Counted from the stretch's first letter, positions 53,242 to 63,603 are shown. The stretch is DNA of 64,000 bases from Zestomonas carbonaria (GCF_904061905.1 NZ_CAJFCI010000037.1:40599-104598); one strand, 5' to 3'. The notes: generated from the letters alone by a model not told the origin. A program made the numbers and translations.

Positions 53242-54384
53242 ATGACCCAACCTCGTTCTGCCTTCCTCGACTGGCTGCACGCCTTCGTGCCCCATGCCAT
53301 GACCACCCGCCCGCGCGAATGGCTGCGCGCGGGAATCGGCGCGGCCCTGGGCCTGCTATTGACCACCTGGCTGTGCCAGCGGCTGTTCGGCAACGCGGTG
53401 GCCGGCCATCTGATCGGACCACTGGCTGCTTCGGCGGTCCTGCTGTTCGCTGTCTCCTCCGGGGCGCTGGCGCAGCCCTGGTCGCTGGTCGGCAGCTACC
53501 TGACGGCGACATTGGTGGCGATGCTGGTCGTGCATTTCTGTGGCGCCTCGCTGGCCAGCGCGAGCCTGTCGGTCGGCCTGGCGCTGCTGCTGATGTGCCC
53601 GCTGCGCTGCCTGCATCCGCCGGGCGGGGCGGTGGCGTTCTGCGTGGCGACGGGCGGGCCGGACATCTCCGCCCTCGGTGCCTGGGTGTTCGCTCCGGTG
53701 CTGCTCAACGCCTTGGGCCTGCTGGCCTGCGCTCTGCTGTACAACAACCTGACCCGCGTCCGCTATCCCAAGCCCCACGGGCCGCCGCCCGCCGATGTGC
53801 ATCACACCCGCGATGTCGCGCCGCAGGAGCGGGTCGGCATCACCTCGGCGGACCTCGACCAGGCGCTGGACGAGCTCGGCGAGTTCGTCGACGTGACCCG
53901 CGAGGATCTGGAGCTGATCGTCCGTGCCACCGAGAAGCACGCCCTGCGCCGCAGCATGGGCGATATCCGCGCCGGGCAGATCATGTCGCGTGACGTGCAG
54001 TGCGCGACGCCGGACACCACGCTGGAGCAGGCCCTGCGCATGCTCGAATACCATCATCTGAAGGCGCTGCCGATCCTCGACGAGGAGCGTAGCCTGGTGG
54101 GCATCGTCAGCCTGATCGACCTGCTCGGCCACTCGCGCCGGGCACCCCGTTCGGACTTCCTGGGTCGCCTGGGGCTGCGTCGCGACGTGCCGCTGAGCCG
54201 GGTGATGAGCAGCCCGGTGACCTGCGTGGACAGCGCCACCCACGTGACCGAGCTGATCCCGCTGCTGTCCGGCCAGGGGTTGCATTGCCTGCCGGTGCTG
54301 GAGGCCGGCGAGCTGGTGGGCGTCGTCACCCAGACCGACCTGATCGCCGCGCTGCATCGCGACCTGATCGCGCATCTGGAATAG
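53242..54384 (+). CDS. HPP-family membrane protein fused to a CBS-domain pair
   Basis: The protein has 380 residues. The first half has about five membrane helices with the family motif CLHPPGGAVAF (the HPP motif, near residue 122). The second half is a cytoplasmic tandem CBS pair: GQIMSRDVQCATPDTTLEQA with LKALPILDEERSLVGIVSL (residues about 250-300), and LSRVMSSPVTCVDSATHVTE with LHCLPVLEAGELVGVVTQT (about 315-370). HPP proteins are implicated in nitrite or other anion transport in plastids and bacteria, and CBS pairs bind adenosine nucleotides, so energy-state gating is plausible. It has its own promoter region after a terminator. Confidence 0.9.
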   Translation: MTQPRSAFLDWLHAFVPHAMTTRPREWLRAGIGAALGLLLTTWLCQRLFGNAVAGHLIGPLAASAVLLFAVSSGALAQPWSLVGSYLTATLVAMLVVHFCGASLASASLSVGLALLLMCPLRCLHPPGGAVAFCVATGGPDISALGAWVFAPVLLNALGLLACALLYNNLTRVRYPKPHGPPPADVHHTRDVAPQERVGITSADLDQALDELGEFVDVTREDLELIVRATEKHALRRSMGDIRAGQIMSRDVQCATPDTTLEQALRMLEYHHLKALPILDEERSLVGIVSLIDLLGHSRRAPRSDFLGRLGLRRDVPLSRVMSSPVTCVDSATHVTELIPLLSGQGLHCLPVLEAGELVGVVTQTDLIAALHRDLIAHLE

Positions 54385-54422
54385 GTCCGACCTTCAGCCC
54401 GCCAATGGAGATCCGCTAGATC

Positions 54423-54444
54423 GGTGGGCTGAAGCCCACCCTAC
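54423..54444. repeat. GGTGGGCTGAAGCCCACC element
   Basis: This is the same hairpin as the pair at 27456-27510. It sits between the convergent HPP-CBS and LysR genes (78 bases apart). Confidence 0.7.
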
Positions 54445-54462
54445 GTCAAGTGCAGCGTCTGG

Positions 54463-55326
54463 CTAGATCATCGGGTCCCAACGCTGCGACCAGTCGCTGT
54501 CGCGCCTGACCACTTCGCGCAGCAACTGGAAGGCCTGCTGCAACACGTCGGAATCGCGTTCGCGGGAGTACACCAGGTAGGTCGGGTAGCTGAACTCCGG
54601 CGCCTTGGGGACGCGTTCCAGGGCGCCGCTGTCTAGGTAGCTCTGCACCACACGGGTCCGGAAATAGCCGGCGCCACCCTGGTCGAGGATGTATTGCAGG
54701 GCCAGAGGGCCGAGGTTGAAGCTCAGCGCCGCCTTGGCCTTGTCCGGCAGCGCCGCGTCGTGCTGGCGGCGGAAGCCCTCGCCCCAGTCGATGTACACGT
54801 AGGGTTCGGGGTTGGCCGGCGAGCGGATCTGGATCAGCTTTTCCTCCAGCAGCTCCTCGACCTGCAGGCCCGGCCAGTAGGTCGGCTGGTAGACCAGCGC
54901 CGCGTCCAGCACGCCGATCTCCAACTGGCGCAGCAACTGCTGGGCGTCGCCGACCTCGGCGCGGATCGCGTGGCTGGGAATCTCCTCGCGCAGCGCGCGC
55001 ACCCAGTCGAGCATCAGCGGGTTGCACAGGCTGACCTCGCCGCCGACGTGCAGCACGTTGCGGTAACCCTTGAGCAGTGGCAGGTCGCGCTGGGCGGTTT
55101 CCCAGGTCTGCACCATCTGGTTGGCGTAGACCACGAACGCCTCGCCGTCGGCGGTCAGCCGGGCGCCGGCGCGGTTGCGCACGAACAGCTTGCAGTCGAG
55201 CTGGCTCTCGAGATTCTGCACGCGTGCGGTGATGGCGGTCTGGGTGACGTGCAGGCGTTCGGCGGCGGCGATGAAGCTGCCACAGCGGACGATTTCCAGG
55301 AAGGTGCGGGCGAGCTCGATATCCAT
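54463..55326 (-). CDS. LysR-family transcriptional regulator
   Basis: The protein has 287 residues. The winged helix is MDIELARTFLEIVRCGSFI, AERLHVTQTAITARVQNLE and KLFVRNRAGARLTADGEAF at residues 1-60; the effector-binding domain follows (VLHVGGEVSLCNPLMLDWV). It has no divergent partner; the nearest upstream gene is a lipoprotein on the same strand, whose stop lies 50 bases upstream of this start. Its targets cannot be read from context. Confidence 0.9.
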   Translation of the reverse strand: MDIELARTFLEIVRCGSFIAAAERLHVTQTAITARVQNLESQLDCKLFVRNRAGARLTADGEAFVVYANQMVQTWETAQRDLPLLKGYRNVLHVGGEVSLCNPLMLDWVRALREEIPSHAIRAEVGDAQQLLRQLEIGVLDAALVYQPTYWPGLQVEELLEEKLIQIRSPANPEPYVYIDWGEGFRRQHDAALPDKAKAALSFNLGPLALQYILDQGGAGYFRTRVVQSYLDSGALERVPKAPEFSYPTYLVYSRERDSDVLQQAFQLLREVVRRDSDWSQRWDPMI

Positions 55327-55376
55327 GGGCTACCCCGGAGTGAAGGGGTAGCCATTGTAGCGGCTGGAGGCGGTCG

Positions 55377-55781
55377 TCAGCGCACCGGGTCGACCTTCAC
55401 CCGCAGCGGCCGTGGGTCGTTGCCGCTGCCGTCGAGCTGCACCGCATGCTGCTCGGTGGTGATGAACAGCAGGCGGCCGTCGGCCTCGATCCGGGCACTC
55501 ACCGCATAGCGATGCCCGGGCTTCACCTCGGCGCTGTCGTATTCGAGCGTGAACGGTAGCGGGACTTGTCCCTGCACGGTGCCGCTCTGTCTGGCCAGCT
55601 CGCGGGCCGGCGCATCGGCCAGGGAGACATCCTGCAGGCTGACGCTCAGCGTAGCGTTCGGCGGCAGGGCGCTGCGCTGCAGGTAGAAGACTTCACCGGT
55701 CAGGCGGTTCATGTTCGGGGCTCCGGTGCTGGTGCAGGCGGCGAGCAGGGCGCTCGCCAGCAGCAGGGAAAGACGCTTCAT
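55377..55781 (-). CDS. YbaY-family lipoprotein
   Basis: The protein has 134 residues. The lipoprotein signal is MKRLSLLLASALLAAC with cysteine at 16, then TSTGAPNMNRLTGEVFYLQ. The body is a beta-rich YbaY-type domain (LPPNATLSVSLQDVSLADA, VPLPFTLEYDSAEVKPGHR, VSARIEADGRLLFITTEQH). Family members are outer-membrane or periplasmic lipoproteins of unclear function, often stress-induced. The residue after Cys is Thr, so outer-membrane sorting is likely. The start at 55781 is set by AAGGAGTCCCC just upstream on the minus strand. Confidence 0.9.
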   Translation of the reverse strand: MKRLSLLLASALLAACTSTGAPNMNRLTGEVFYLQRSALPPNATLSVSLQDVSLADAPARELARQSGTVQGQVPLPFTLEYDSAEVKPGHRYAVSARIEADGRLLFITTEQHAVQLDGSGNDPRPLRVKVDPVR

Positions 55782-56012
55782 GGGGACTCCTTTTCTCGAT
55801 GATGCCAGTCTGACAGTTATGTACAGGAAAAGTTGGCGGTTCGACGCTCCTTGTAGTGATGACCGTGGCCCTGTGAAAAGTACAGAACGGCTCTTTGGAT
55901 GATTCTGAAAACCCCCGCCAAGAGATGCAGTAATCGCTTCTGGAAACCAGAATCCCCTGGCCAATAGCCACAACGTCTGTGGGCTGTCTATTGATACGTG
56001 GGGAATAAGAGA

Positions 56013-57638
56013 ATGTTGAATCAAATAAGCGTGCGTACCCGTCTGCTGTTGCTGGCGTTGTTGCCATTGCTGGTGCTGGTGGGGGTGATGGGGCTGGCGG
56101 CGTCGAATACCGGGCAACTCAACGATGACTTCGAGGAGCTGTTCACCGATCGCATGCAGCCCGTCAACCGGCTCAATGAAATATCCAATGCCTATACGGT
56201 GAGCATGGTCGATGCCATGCACAAGCACCGCGCCGGGCTGGTCGAGGCGGAGGAACTGCGACGGATGATCGCCAGCGCGCGCCAGCGTATCGAGCACTCC
56301 TGGCGGGCCGTCGTCTCGACCAAGACGTCGGCGGCGGAGAACGAGGTGATAGACCGCATCAAGGTGCGCATGGCGGAGGTCGACTCGCTGGTCGAGGAAC
56401 TGCTGGCGCTGGCCGGTGAGCCGTTGCGTGCCCAGGACCCGACGAGCTTCAACCGTCGCTTGTACGCCGCCTTCGATCCACTGGGCGAAGAACTGGAGAC
56501 CCTGGCGGGCATGCAACTGGCCGAGGGCGACAAGCTGAACCAGGAGTCCACCAGCAGCTACCAGGCGATGAAGAGCAGCTTCGTCATCATCGGCATCGTG
56601 GTGGTGGTTGCGATGCTGCTGCTCAGCCTGCTGATCAGCCGCTCGATCAGCCGCCCGCTCGGGGACCTGAGCCGGGTGATCGGCACGGTGCAGCGTTCTT
56701 CCGACCTCACCCTGCGCGCCATGGCCGTGGGCAAGGACGAACTGGCGCAGACCGCCACGGCGTTCAACGCCATGCTCGAGCATTTCCAGCAACTGATCCG
56801 CCATCTCGGCGATTCCTCCACCCAGTTGGCCACTGCTTCCGACCAGATGAGTTCCATCAGCGCCCAGGTCAGCGATGCCGCCACCAACCAGGGCGACCAG
56901 ACCGCCATGGTCGCCACCGCCGTGCACGAGATGAGCGTGGCGATCCAGCAGGTGGCGCAGAACGCCCTGGACATGTCGCGCATCGCCGGCGACGCACGTG
57001 AGGAAGCCCATCAGGGCACGGCCCTGGTCGAGGCCAACCTGCAAGCCATCGAGCTGCTCTCGCAGTCGGTGCAGGAAGGCGCCGAGGTGATCGACCGCCT
57101 GCACAGCCAGAGCGACGAGATCGGCAGCGTGCTGGGGGTCATCCAGAGCATCGCCGAACAGACCAACCTGCTGGCGCTCAACGCCGCCATCGAAGCGGCG
57201 CGCGCCGGTGAGGCCGGGCGCGGCTTCGCCGTGGTGGCCGACGAGGTGCGCAGCCTGGCGAGCAACACGCAGAGGGCCACCGAGTCGATACGCGGCATGA
57301 TCGATGCGTTGCAGGATGGCGCCCGCCAGGCGGTGAGCTCCATGCAGCAATCGCGCGAACAGGCCGAGAAGAGCGTCAGCCATGCCCGCGAGTCCGGCGA
57401 GGCGCTGATGCACATCGCCAACGCCATCGATGGTATCGCCGACGGCAATGCGCAGATATCCACCGCCACCGAGGAGCAGACCGCGGTGGCCCACGAGATC
57501 AGCCAGAACATCACCCGCCTCAACGACAGCATCCAGGAAGTGGTCGGCAGCGCCGAACAGAGCGCCACCGCCAGCCGCGACCTGGCCCGCCTGGCCACTG
57601 GCCAACAGCAGCAGGTGGCGTGCTTCAAGGCCGGATAA
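56013..57638 (+). CDS. Methyl-accepting chemotaxis protein (4HB-HAMP-MA)
   Basis: The protein has 541 residues. TM1 is at residues 12-34 ([20 protein letters not shown]), a four-helix-bundle periplasmic sensor covers 35-190, TM2 at about 195-215 ([19 protein letters not shown]), and a HAMP domain follows. The signalling tip [20 protein letters not shown] is near residue 390, followed by [14 protein letters not shown]. There is no C-terminal CheR-docking pentapeptide. Ligand is unknown; the sensor has many Arg and Glu. ATG 56013 is chosen over GTG 55998. It is convergent with the ABC gene, 3 bases apart. Confidence 0.95.
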   Translation: MLNQISVRTRLLLLALLPLLVLVGVMGLAASNTGQLNDDFEELFTDRMQPVNRLNEISNAYTVSMVDAMHKHRAGLVEAEELRRMIASARQRIEHSWRAVVSTKTSAAENEVIDRIKVRMAEVDSLVEELLALAGEPLRAQDPTSFNRRLYAAFDPLGEELETLAGMQLAEGDKLNQESTSSYQAMKSSFVIIGIVVVVAMLLLSLLISRSISRPLGDLSRVIGTVQRSSDLTLRAMAVGKDELAQTATAFNAMLEHFQQLIRHLGDSSTQLATASDQMSSISAQVSDAATNQGDQTAMVATAVHEMSVAIQQVAQNALDMSRIAGDAREEAHQGTALVEANLQAIELLSQSVQEGAEVIDRLHSQSDEIGSVLGVIQSIAEQTNLLALNAAIEAARAGEAGRGFAVVADEVRSLASNTQRATESIRGMIDALQDGARQAVSSMQQSREQAEKSVSHARESGEALMHIANAIDGIADGNAQISTATEEQTAVAHEISQNITRLNDSIQEVVGSAEQSATASRDLARLATGQQQQVACFKAG

Positions 57639-57641
57639 CGG

Positions 57642-59405
57642 TCATTCGTCCCGTGGCAGGGCAGTGGGTCGCTCGCCGATCTGCTGCCGCCACATCGCGT
57701 GGTACAGGCCGTTGCGTTCCAGCAGCACGCCGTGGTTGCCGCTTTCCACGATGCGTCCCCTCTCGAGCACGAAGATGGTATCGGCGTGCATGATGGTGGA
57801 GAGGCGGTGCGCGATCAGGATGGTGATCTGGGAACTGCGCGTGGAGAGGCTGCGGACGGTGGCGGTGATCTGTTCCTCGGTCAGCGAGTCGAGCGCCGAG
57901 GTCGCCTCGTCGAAGATCAGCAGGCGCGGCTGGCGCATCAGGGCGCGGGCGATCGACAGGCGCTGCTTCTCGCCGCCCGACAGCTTGACGCCCCGTTCAC
58001 CGATCAGCGTGTCGAGCCCTTCCGGCGACTTGTCGATCAGGTAGGCGCAGGACGCCTGCTCCATCGCCGCCAGCATCTCCGCGTCGCTGGCATCCGGTTT
58101 CACCAGCAGCAGGTTCTCGCGGATCGTGCCGGCGAACAGGTAGGCCTCCTGGGTGACGAAGCCGATCTGCCGGCGCATCGGGTTGTAACGCAGGTCCTGG
58201 GTCGAGATGTCGTTGTAGAACACCTCGCCGCTGGCCGGGGTGTACAGCCCCACCAGCAGCTTTACCAGCGTCGATTTGCCCGATCCAGAGGGGCCGACGA
58301 AGGCGATGGTCTCGCCGAGCCCGGCCGAGAAGGACACGCCGTCCAGCGCGTTGTCCGGCGCACCGCGATGGCGGAAGCGCACGTCCGTGAAACGCAGGTG
58401 GCTGATCGGCCCGATATCCACCGACGACTCCGGCCGCCGCTCGATGGGTTTCTGCATCAGCGCATCGAAGTTCTGTAGCGACGCATCGGCTTCCCGGTAG
58501 GCGAGGATGATGTTGCCGAGTTCCTGGAGCGGCACGAAGATCGCCACCGAGATGAACTGCATGGCGATCAGCTCTCCCGGGCTCAGCACATGGCGGAAGA
58601 TCAGCCAGAGCAGGGCGAACAGCACCGCCAGCTTCAGCAGGCTCAGCGTGGTGCCCTGCAGGAACGACAGCAGGCGGATGCGCCGCACCTTGCGCATTTC
58701 CAGGGCGAAGATATCGACGGTCTGCGCCTGCAACCGGCGGATTTCCGGGAAGGTCAGGCCCAGGCTGCGGATCAGCTCGATGTTGCGCAGCGACTCGGTG
58801 ATGAAGCCGGCGCTGCGGTTGGTCTCCCGCACGATCGAGCGCTGCTGGCTCTTGATCTCGCGGCTGAGCAGCCCGGTCAGCCCGCCGAGCACGGCCACGC
58901 CGACCAGGAACACCGGCACCAGCAGCCAGTGCTTGGTGACGGCGTACCAGGTCAGGAAGGCGACGCCGACCACCGCAGCGAACACGGTATTGATGAAGGC
59001 GTTGATGAAGCGCTCGCTGTCGGAGCGCACCTTCTGCAGCAGCGACAGCACCTCGCCGCTGCGCAGGTCCTCGAATTCCTGGAATTGCAGGCGCAGCACC
59101 TGGCGCAATCCGTCGTTGAACAACCGGGTGCCGAATTTCTGCACCACCAGCCGCGTCACGTATTCCTGCAGCGCCTTGGCCAGTCGCGACGCCACCGCCA
59201 CCAGCACCGCCAGGCCGAGCAGCGCCAGCACGCCGGAGACCAGCTCGTCATCGGTCTTCCCGGTGCGGTCGACCACGTAGTCGTCGATGATCATGCCGAA
59301 GATGATCGGATCGATCAGCGCGAGCACCTGGCTGGCCGCCGCCAGCAGCAGGGCGAGCGCGGCGAGCAGGAGGTGGGGGCGCAGGTAGGTCCAGAGGATG
59401 TGCAT
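57642..59405 (-). CDS. ABC exporter, fused membrane and ATPase domains
   Basis: The protein has 587 residues: six membrane helices (residues about 10-310) and a nucleotide-binding domain. The Walker A is GPSGSGKSTLVKLL near residue 368, the ABC signature LSGGEKQRLSIARAL, and Walker B LLIFDEATSALD. This is a type IV half-exporter (MsbA/LmrA-like) that works as a homodimer or with a partner half; the substrate is unknown. The start at 59405 (MHILWTYLRPHLLLAALA) is favoured over a much longer frame upstream because the first membrane helix begins here. It is convergent with the chemoreceptor and divergent from the small OmdA-type gene. Confidence 0.92.
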   Translation of the reverse strand: MHILWTYLRPHLLLAALALLLAAASQVLALIDPIIFGMIIDDYVVDRTGKTDDELVSGVLALLGLAVLVAVASRLAKALQEYVTRLVVQKFGTRLFNDGLRQVLRLQFQEFEDLRSGEVLSLLQKVRSDSERFINAFINTVFAAVVGVAFLTWYAVTKHWLLVPVFLVGVAVLGGLTGLLSREIKSQQRSIVRETNRSAGFITESLRNIELIRSLGLTFPEIRRLQAQTVDIFALEMRKVRRIRLLSFLQGTTLSLLKLAVLFALLWLIFRHVLSPGELIAMQFISVAIFVPLQELGNIILAYREADASLQNFDALMQKPIERRPESSVDIGPISHLRFTDVRFRHRGAPDNALDGVSFSAGLGETIAFVGPSGSGKSTLVKLLVGLYTPASGEVFYNDISTQDLRYNPMRRQIGFVTQEAYLFAGTIRENLLLVKPDASDAEMLAAMEQASCAYLIDKSPEGLDTLIGERGVKLSGGEKQRLSIARALMRQPRLLIFDEATSALDSLTEEQITATVRSLSTRSSQITILIAHRLSTIMHADTIFVLERGRIVESGNHGVLLERNGLYHAMWRQQIGERPTALPRDE

Positions 59406-59501
59406 GGGGCTTTCCTTGGCTTCGATCTCGGGTAAGCCTAGTCTTGATGCGGCGGCGACATTGGCGACACTCCATACTCGCTCCTTTGCGGAGGAAGCAG
59501 C

Positions 59502-59756
59502 ATGACCACCGATTTCTCCACCTTGAAGCGGCCGAGGTACCCCATGCCGGCGTTCGTCCGGCACGCACTGGACGGGCGTGGCCTGATGGCCGCCTACCGG
59601 GAGCGCCCGGCCTATCAGCAGAACGACTACCTCGGCTGGATCGAGCGGGCCAAGCGGCAGGAAACGAAGGAAAAGCGGCTGCGGCAGATGCTCGATGAGC
59701 TCGAGACCGGTGGCGTCTACATGAACATGAGGCACGCTTCGTCGGAGAAGCAGTGA
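59502..59756 (+). CDS. Short YdeI/OmpD-associated (OmdA) family protein
   Basis: The protein has 84 residues. The C-terminal half DYLGWIERAKRQETKEKRL, RQMLDELETGGVY matches the OmdA/YdeI C-terminal motif (YxxWIxxAKxxETRxxR). Full YdeI-type proteins are about 190 residues, so this one has little more than that motif. The family has been tied to bacteriocin or stress protection, but the role is not settled. It is divergent from the ABC exporter gene with 96 bases between; AGGAAGC lies before the start. Confidence 0.8.
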   Translation: MTTDFSTLKRPRYPMPAFVRHALDGRGLMAAYRERPAYQQNDYLGWIERAKRQETKEKRLRQMLDELETGGVYMNMRHASSEKQ

Positions 59757-59901
59757 ATCGTGGCCCCCGGAGCGAATTTCCTTGCCTGGGAAAGTAGCGC
59801 TGGCCACGGCAGCGGCTATGGTTTGGTTCGAGATACCCGGAGACGGCAAGCGGGGCGCCCGGTTGCCGGGAACTTGAACGCGGGTCTGGAGGAGATGAAC
59901 C

Positions 59902-60567
59902 ATGGCTACCGATCCAGCGCAGGTTCTACGGGATGCCTGGCCGTGGTTGAGAGCGGAATACCAGAAGCTCGACGACAACCTGCGCGAGCTGACCGCAGCA
60001 CTGTCCGACCCGACGGCTTCCGGCGCGGAGCGGGATAACGCGCTTATCGCGTCCGCCGAGTTGCTGTGCCGCACCATCCGCGCCTGTCGCCAGAAGGATC
60101 TGTTCAGCGCCGTGGGCGAAGACCTTGCCGCGCAGGGCGTGCACGTCAAGGCGTTGCAGCGGGAGATCCAGGAGCACCTGGAGAACATCCTGAAGCGGGA
60201 AGAGGCGGTGCTTGTCGTCGCCGGGCTGGACCATCGTGCCGCGCAGTCGTTGATGCAGGAAGTCAGCCAGGCTCCGCGCCATATCTGGGGTATCGACCCG
60301 CTGCACTACACGATGCTCGACAGGAAGGTCATGCTCGCGACCGAGGATATTTGCCATCGCTTTCCCAAGACCAGGCTGGAGCTCCGGGAGCTTGAGTTCA
60401 GGAACCTGGTCAAGCGCGTGAAAGCCAAGTACGGGATCGTCGGAGGGCTCGCCATCGCGGCTGCCAACACCACGATCACCGTTCTCGTCCCGGAGCCCGT
60501 CAGCATTACCAAGTTCTCGGGGTTGATCGGTGCCGCCTATATCTCCTACTCGGCTGGAGACGACTGA
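59902..60567 (+). CDS. Unrecognised protein with a C-terminal hydrophobic segment
   Basis: The protein has 221 residues. The first 170 are charged and helical, with several possible coiled parts (LRAEYQKLDDNLRELTAAL, KALQREIQEHLENILKREE, LELRELEFRNLVKRVKAKY). The last 50 residues are glycine/alanine-rich and hydrophobic (GIVGGLAIAAANTTITVLV), perhaps one membrane helix or hairpin. No signal peptide is visible. I do not recognise a family. GGAGGAG lies before ATG 59902. Its base use is like its neighbours. It is convergent with the next gene, 24 bases away. A tail-anchored membrane protein is a guess. Confidence 0.65.
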   Translation: MATDPAQVLRDAWPWLRAEYQKLDDNLRELTAALSDPTASGAERDNALIASAELLCRTIRACRQKDLFSAVGEDLAAQGVHVKALQREIQEHLENILKREEAVLVVAGLDHRAAQSLMQEVSQAPRHIWGIDPLHYTMLDRKVMLATEDICHRFPKTRLELRELEFRNLVKRVKAKYGIVGGLAIAAANTTITVLVPEPVSITKFSGLIGAAYISYSAGDD

Positions 60568-60591
60568 CCGACCGGAATCGCTTCGTGAAGG

Positions 60592-61038
60592 CTACCTGGG
60601 CAGGAACAGCCAGGTGTCCTGGCGCTTGATGAAGCGTCCCTGGGCGTGGTCGCCCTGGCGCATGAGGTCACCCATGCCGCGGCCCATGAGCGGGTTGCCG
60701 GATGACAGGACGATGAAGTAATCGCAGACATGGCCGGGCTGCCCCTCGGCCTTCGCGCAGGCGATCTTCTCGAAGCGGCCGATCTGCAGTTCGAGCCCCT
60801 CGTCGCTGCCGGCGATGCCCGTCACGGACAGGCATTGCACGACCAGCGCGGGATTGTGGTGGTTGCTGTATTCGCGATAGGCGCAGCGCCGTTGCAGTTC
60901 CTGCATCTGCGCATTGGCGGCGTCGTAGTGCTGGCGGATGGCGGCCAGCATCTCGGCGTCGGAGGGTTCGCCTTCTTCGGCGCAGGCCAGTCCCCAGAAC
61001 ATGATGGGCAGCAGAGCCCAGATGCTGGACGTTTTCAT
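60592..61038 (-). CDS. Small exported protein of unknown function
   Basis: The protein has 148 residues. A signal peptide MKTSSIWALLPIMFWGLACA is followed by an acidic region (EEGEPSDAEMLAAIRQHYD), then a small domain with cysteines (QRRCAYREYSN, VVQCLSVTG, KIACAKAEG, GHVCDYFIVLSSG), which could form two disulfides. Signal-peptidase II processing at LAC is also possible, making it a lipoprotein. I recognise no family. The start at 61038 (MKTSS) is preferred over an upstream ATG at 61080. plsB ends upstream on the same strand, 84 bases away, so the two may share a transcript. Confidence 0.75.
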   Translation of the reverse strand: MKTSSIWALLPIMFWGLACAEEGEPSDAEMLAAIRQHYDAANAQMQELQRRCAYREYSNHHNPALVVQCLSVTGIAGSDEGLELQIGRFEKIACAKAEGQPGHVCDYFIVLSSGNPLMGRGMGDLMRQGDHAQGRFIKRQDTWLFLPR

Positions 61039-61122
61039 GGCGTGCGTCCCTCCCGGTTTCCAGGAAGGATGGCAGCTCACGACAGGTGCTGCGGCCCGCC
61101 GCGCGGCGGGCCGACGGGTGGT

Positions 61123-63603
61123 CTAGAGCGCTTCCCCTTCCTCGTTCCGATCCAGCGCCACCTGGCGGATCGACAGGCGGATCTCCGCCGGCAGCATGCG
61201 CTTGGCCACGCCTTCGACGACTTCCGCCAGTTGCGGATGGTGGCTGAGCTTGCCGGCTTCGTCGCGGCGCAGCACGCCTTCGTCGAGCAGGGTCTGGATG
61301 AAGTGGCGGAACAGCGTCTTGTCGAAGAACTCCGGGGCGTTGAGGCCATGGAGGATCGACAGGCGCTGGGCCATCACGGTGGAGAGGTCTTCCAGCTCCT
61401 CGGCGCTGAGCGCGTTCTGCCCGGCATTCAGCAGCAGGGCGATGGCCATGTAGAAGCGCTGCAGGGTCTGGGCGATGGCGCGCGACAGCAGGGTGAGCAG
61501 CACGAACTGCCGGGAGCTGGGCGCCGGGCGCACGTAGACGTCAGCCTCGACCTTGAGCAGGCCCTGCTCGACCAGCGCGGCCAGCCACTGGTCGACCACC
61601 GCGTCCAGCTCTTCCCGCGACCAGCGGATGAACAACTCGGACTGCAGGTAGGGATAGAGCGCGCGAACGAAGCGCAGGATCTGTTCGCGGCCGATCCGCG
61701 CGCTGCTCTGGAAGAAACTGGCGAGCAGCGCCGGCAGGGCGAAGATGTGCAGCACGTTGTTGCGGTAATAGGTCATCAGGATGGCGTTCTGCTCGTCCAG
61801 GTAGCAGATATTGCCCAGCGCATCCTTCTGTTCGGCGACCAGTTTCATGCCTTTGACGAACTCGATCAGCGCGTGGCCATCGCCGTCCGGCAGGGTGGTA
61901 TGGGGCGAGTAGGGCACCTGGCGCAGCAGGGCCAGGTAGAGGTCGAGCACGCGCACCAGGGCCTTCTCGTCGAGCGCCAGCCTGGGGGTGGAAAGCAGGG
62001 CCAGGGCCACCAGGTTGACCGGGTTGACCGCCGCCGCCTCGTTGAGGTGCTGCGCCACGCGCCCAGCCAGGCGGTTGGTGGTGTCGTTGAGCCAGGCCGG
62101 GCGGTACTGCGGGCCGAGCTCCTGCTCGCGCCAGCCGGGTTGCTGCTGGTCGAGGAATTCGGCCAGCTTGATCGGCTCGCCGAAGTTGACCCACACCTGG
62201 CCGAAGCGTTGCTTGAGGGCGCCGATCACCTTGAACAGGTCGAAGATCGACTCCTTCTTCTTCGCCGCGCCGCGCAGCTCGCCCAGGTAGGTGCGGCCTT
62301 CCAGCACGCGCTCGTAGCCGATGTAGACCGGCACGAAGACCACCGGCAGGCGGTGCGAACGCAGGAAGCTGCGCAGGGTGATGGCCAGCATGCCGGTCTT
62401 CGGTTGCAGCATCCGCCCGGTGCGCGAACGGCCGCCCTCGACGAAGTACTCGACCGGGAAACCCTTGGTGAACAGGGTGTGCAGGTATTCGTTGAACACC
62501 GCCGTGTACAGCGGGTTGCCCTTGAAGGTGCGGCGCATGAAGAAGGCGCCGCCACGGCGCAGCAGGCCGCCGATCACCGGCATGTTGAGGTTGATGCCGG
62601 CGGCGATGTGCGGCGGGGTCAGGCCGTTGCGGAACAGCAGGTAGGAGAGCAGCAGGTAGTCGATATGGCTGCGGTGGCAGGGCACGTAGATCACCTCGTG
62701 GCCCTGGGCGATCTCCTGCACGCTGTCGATGCGGTTGACCTTGATGCCGTCGTAGATCTTGTTCCAGAACCAGGACAGCACCACTTCGAGGAAGCGCACG
62801 GCGGTGTAGGCGTAGTCCGAGGCGATCTCGTTGCCGTAGCGCAGCGCGGCGGCCTCGGCCTTCTCCAGGGTGACCTTCTCGCGCTCGGCTTCTTCGATGA
62901 TCGCCTGGCGCACCAGCGGCGCGTGGATCAGGCCCTTGACCAGGTTGCGGCGGTGCGAGAGGTCCGGGCCGATCACCGCGGTCTTCTGGTTGCGGAAGTG
63001 CACGCGGAGGATGCGGTGGACCATGCGCAGGGTGCGCTCCTGGCCCTTGCCCTGTTCGACCAGCTCGCGCAGGTGGATCGGGGCGGAGAACTGCACGCGG
63101 GTCTTGCGGCCGAGGATGAGGATATTGATCAGCTTGCGCAGCCGCCCGGTGACCGCCCAGGTGTCGGCGAACAGCAGCTTCCAGGGGCTGGTCTCGCGAT
63201 CCGGCGATTGCCCCCAGAACACGCTGACCGGGATGATCTGCGCATCCTCCACCGCGTGCTGGCCGATGGCGTTGACCAGCCGTACCAGCGCCGGCGAAGC
63301 GCCGCGCTTGTCCTGGCGGCCGAACCAGCCGGGCTCGCGGTTCAGGTAGAAGAAGCCGGCCGGCTCGAGCAGGCCGCCAATCGCCACCGGCAGCACCGGG
63401 CGCGGGAGCCCGGCCTTGCTGCATTCATGGTCGACCACCGCCAGGTCGCTCACTGATGGCTGCTGCATCACGTAGAACACCGGTTTGCCGCGGTCGAGCT
63501 TCAGGCTGAAGGCGGATTGGTTGATGGTCTCGGAGCGCACCCAGAGATAGAGCAGGCGGCGCAGGATGCCGAAGGCCAGGCGGCGGAACGGGGAGCGGGT
63601 CAT
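61123..63603 (-). CDS. plsB: Glycerol-3-phosphate 1-acyltransferase PlsB
   Basis: The protein has 826 residues (E. coli PlsB has 807). It makes 1-acyl-glycerol-3-phosphate from glycerol-3-phosphate and acyl-ACP or acyl-CoA, the first step of phospholipid synthesis, at the inner membrane. The acyltransferase motifs are [15 protein letters not shown] (HxxxxD, near residue 303), [16 protein letters not shown] (motif II), [14 protein letters not shown] (motif III) and [16 protein letters not shown] (motif IV). All are intact. It begins at 63603; the stretch upstream to the window end has only repeats. Regulation cannot be read. Confidence 0.96.
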   Translation of the reverse strand: MTRSPFRRLAFGILRRLLYLWVRSETINQSAFSLKLDRGKPVFYVMQQPSVSDLAVVDHECSKAGLPRPVLPVAIGGLLEPAGFFYLNREPGWFGRQDKRGASPALVRLVNAIGQHAVEDAQIIPVSVFWGQSPDRETSPWKLLFADTWAVTGRLRKLINILILGRKTRVQFSAPIHLRELVEQGKGQERTLRMVHRILRVHFRNQKTAVIGPDLSHRRNLVKGLIHAPLVRQAIIEEAEREKVTLEKAEAAALRYGNEIASDYAYTAVRFLEVVLSWFWNKIYDGIKVNRIDSVQEIAQGHEVIYVPCHRSHIDYLLLSYLLFRNGLTPPHIAAGINLNMPVIGGLLRRGGAFFMRRTFKGNPLYTAVFNEYLHTLFTKGFPVEYFVEGGRSRTGRMLQPKTGMLAITLRSFLRSHRLPVVFVPVYIGYERVLEGRTYLGELRGAAKKKESIFDLFKVIGALKQRFGQVWVNFGEPIKLAEFLDQQQPGWREQELGPQYRPAWLNDTTNRLAGRVAQHLNEAAAVNPVNLVALALLSTPRLALDEKALVRVLDLYLALLRQVPYSPHTTLPDGDGHALIEFVKGMKLVAEQKDALGNICYLDEQNAILMTYYRNNVLHIFALPALLASFFQSSARIGREQILRFVRALYPYLQSELFIRWSREELDAVVDQWLAALVEQGLLKVEADVYVRPAPSSRQFVLLTLLSRAIAQTLQRFYMAIALLLNAGQNALSAEELEDLSTVMAQRLSILHGLNAPEFFDKTLFRHFIQTLLDEGVLRRDEAGKLSHHPQLAEVVEGVAKRMLPAEIRLSIRQVALDRNEEGEAL

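Noticed and set aside
57642..60188. Long N-terminal extension of the ABC exporter
   Set aside because: The extra part runs over other genes on the opposite strand; the first membrane helix and a normal exporter length both fit a start at 59405.
60730..63456. 908-codon plus-strand open frame antisense to plsB
   Set aside because: plsB motifs are intact on the other strand and the antisense product is low-complexity Gln/Ala/Val-rich.
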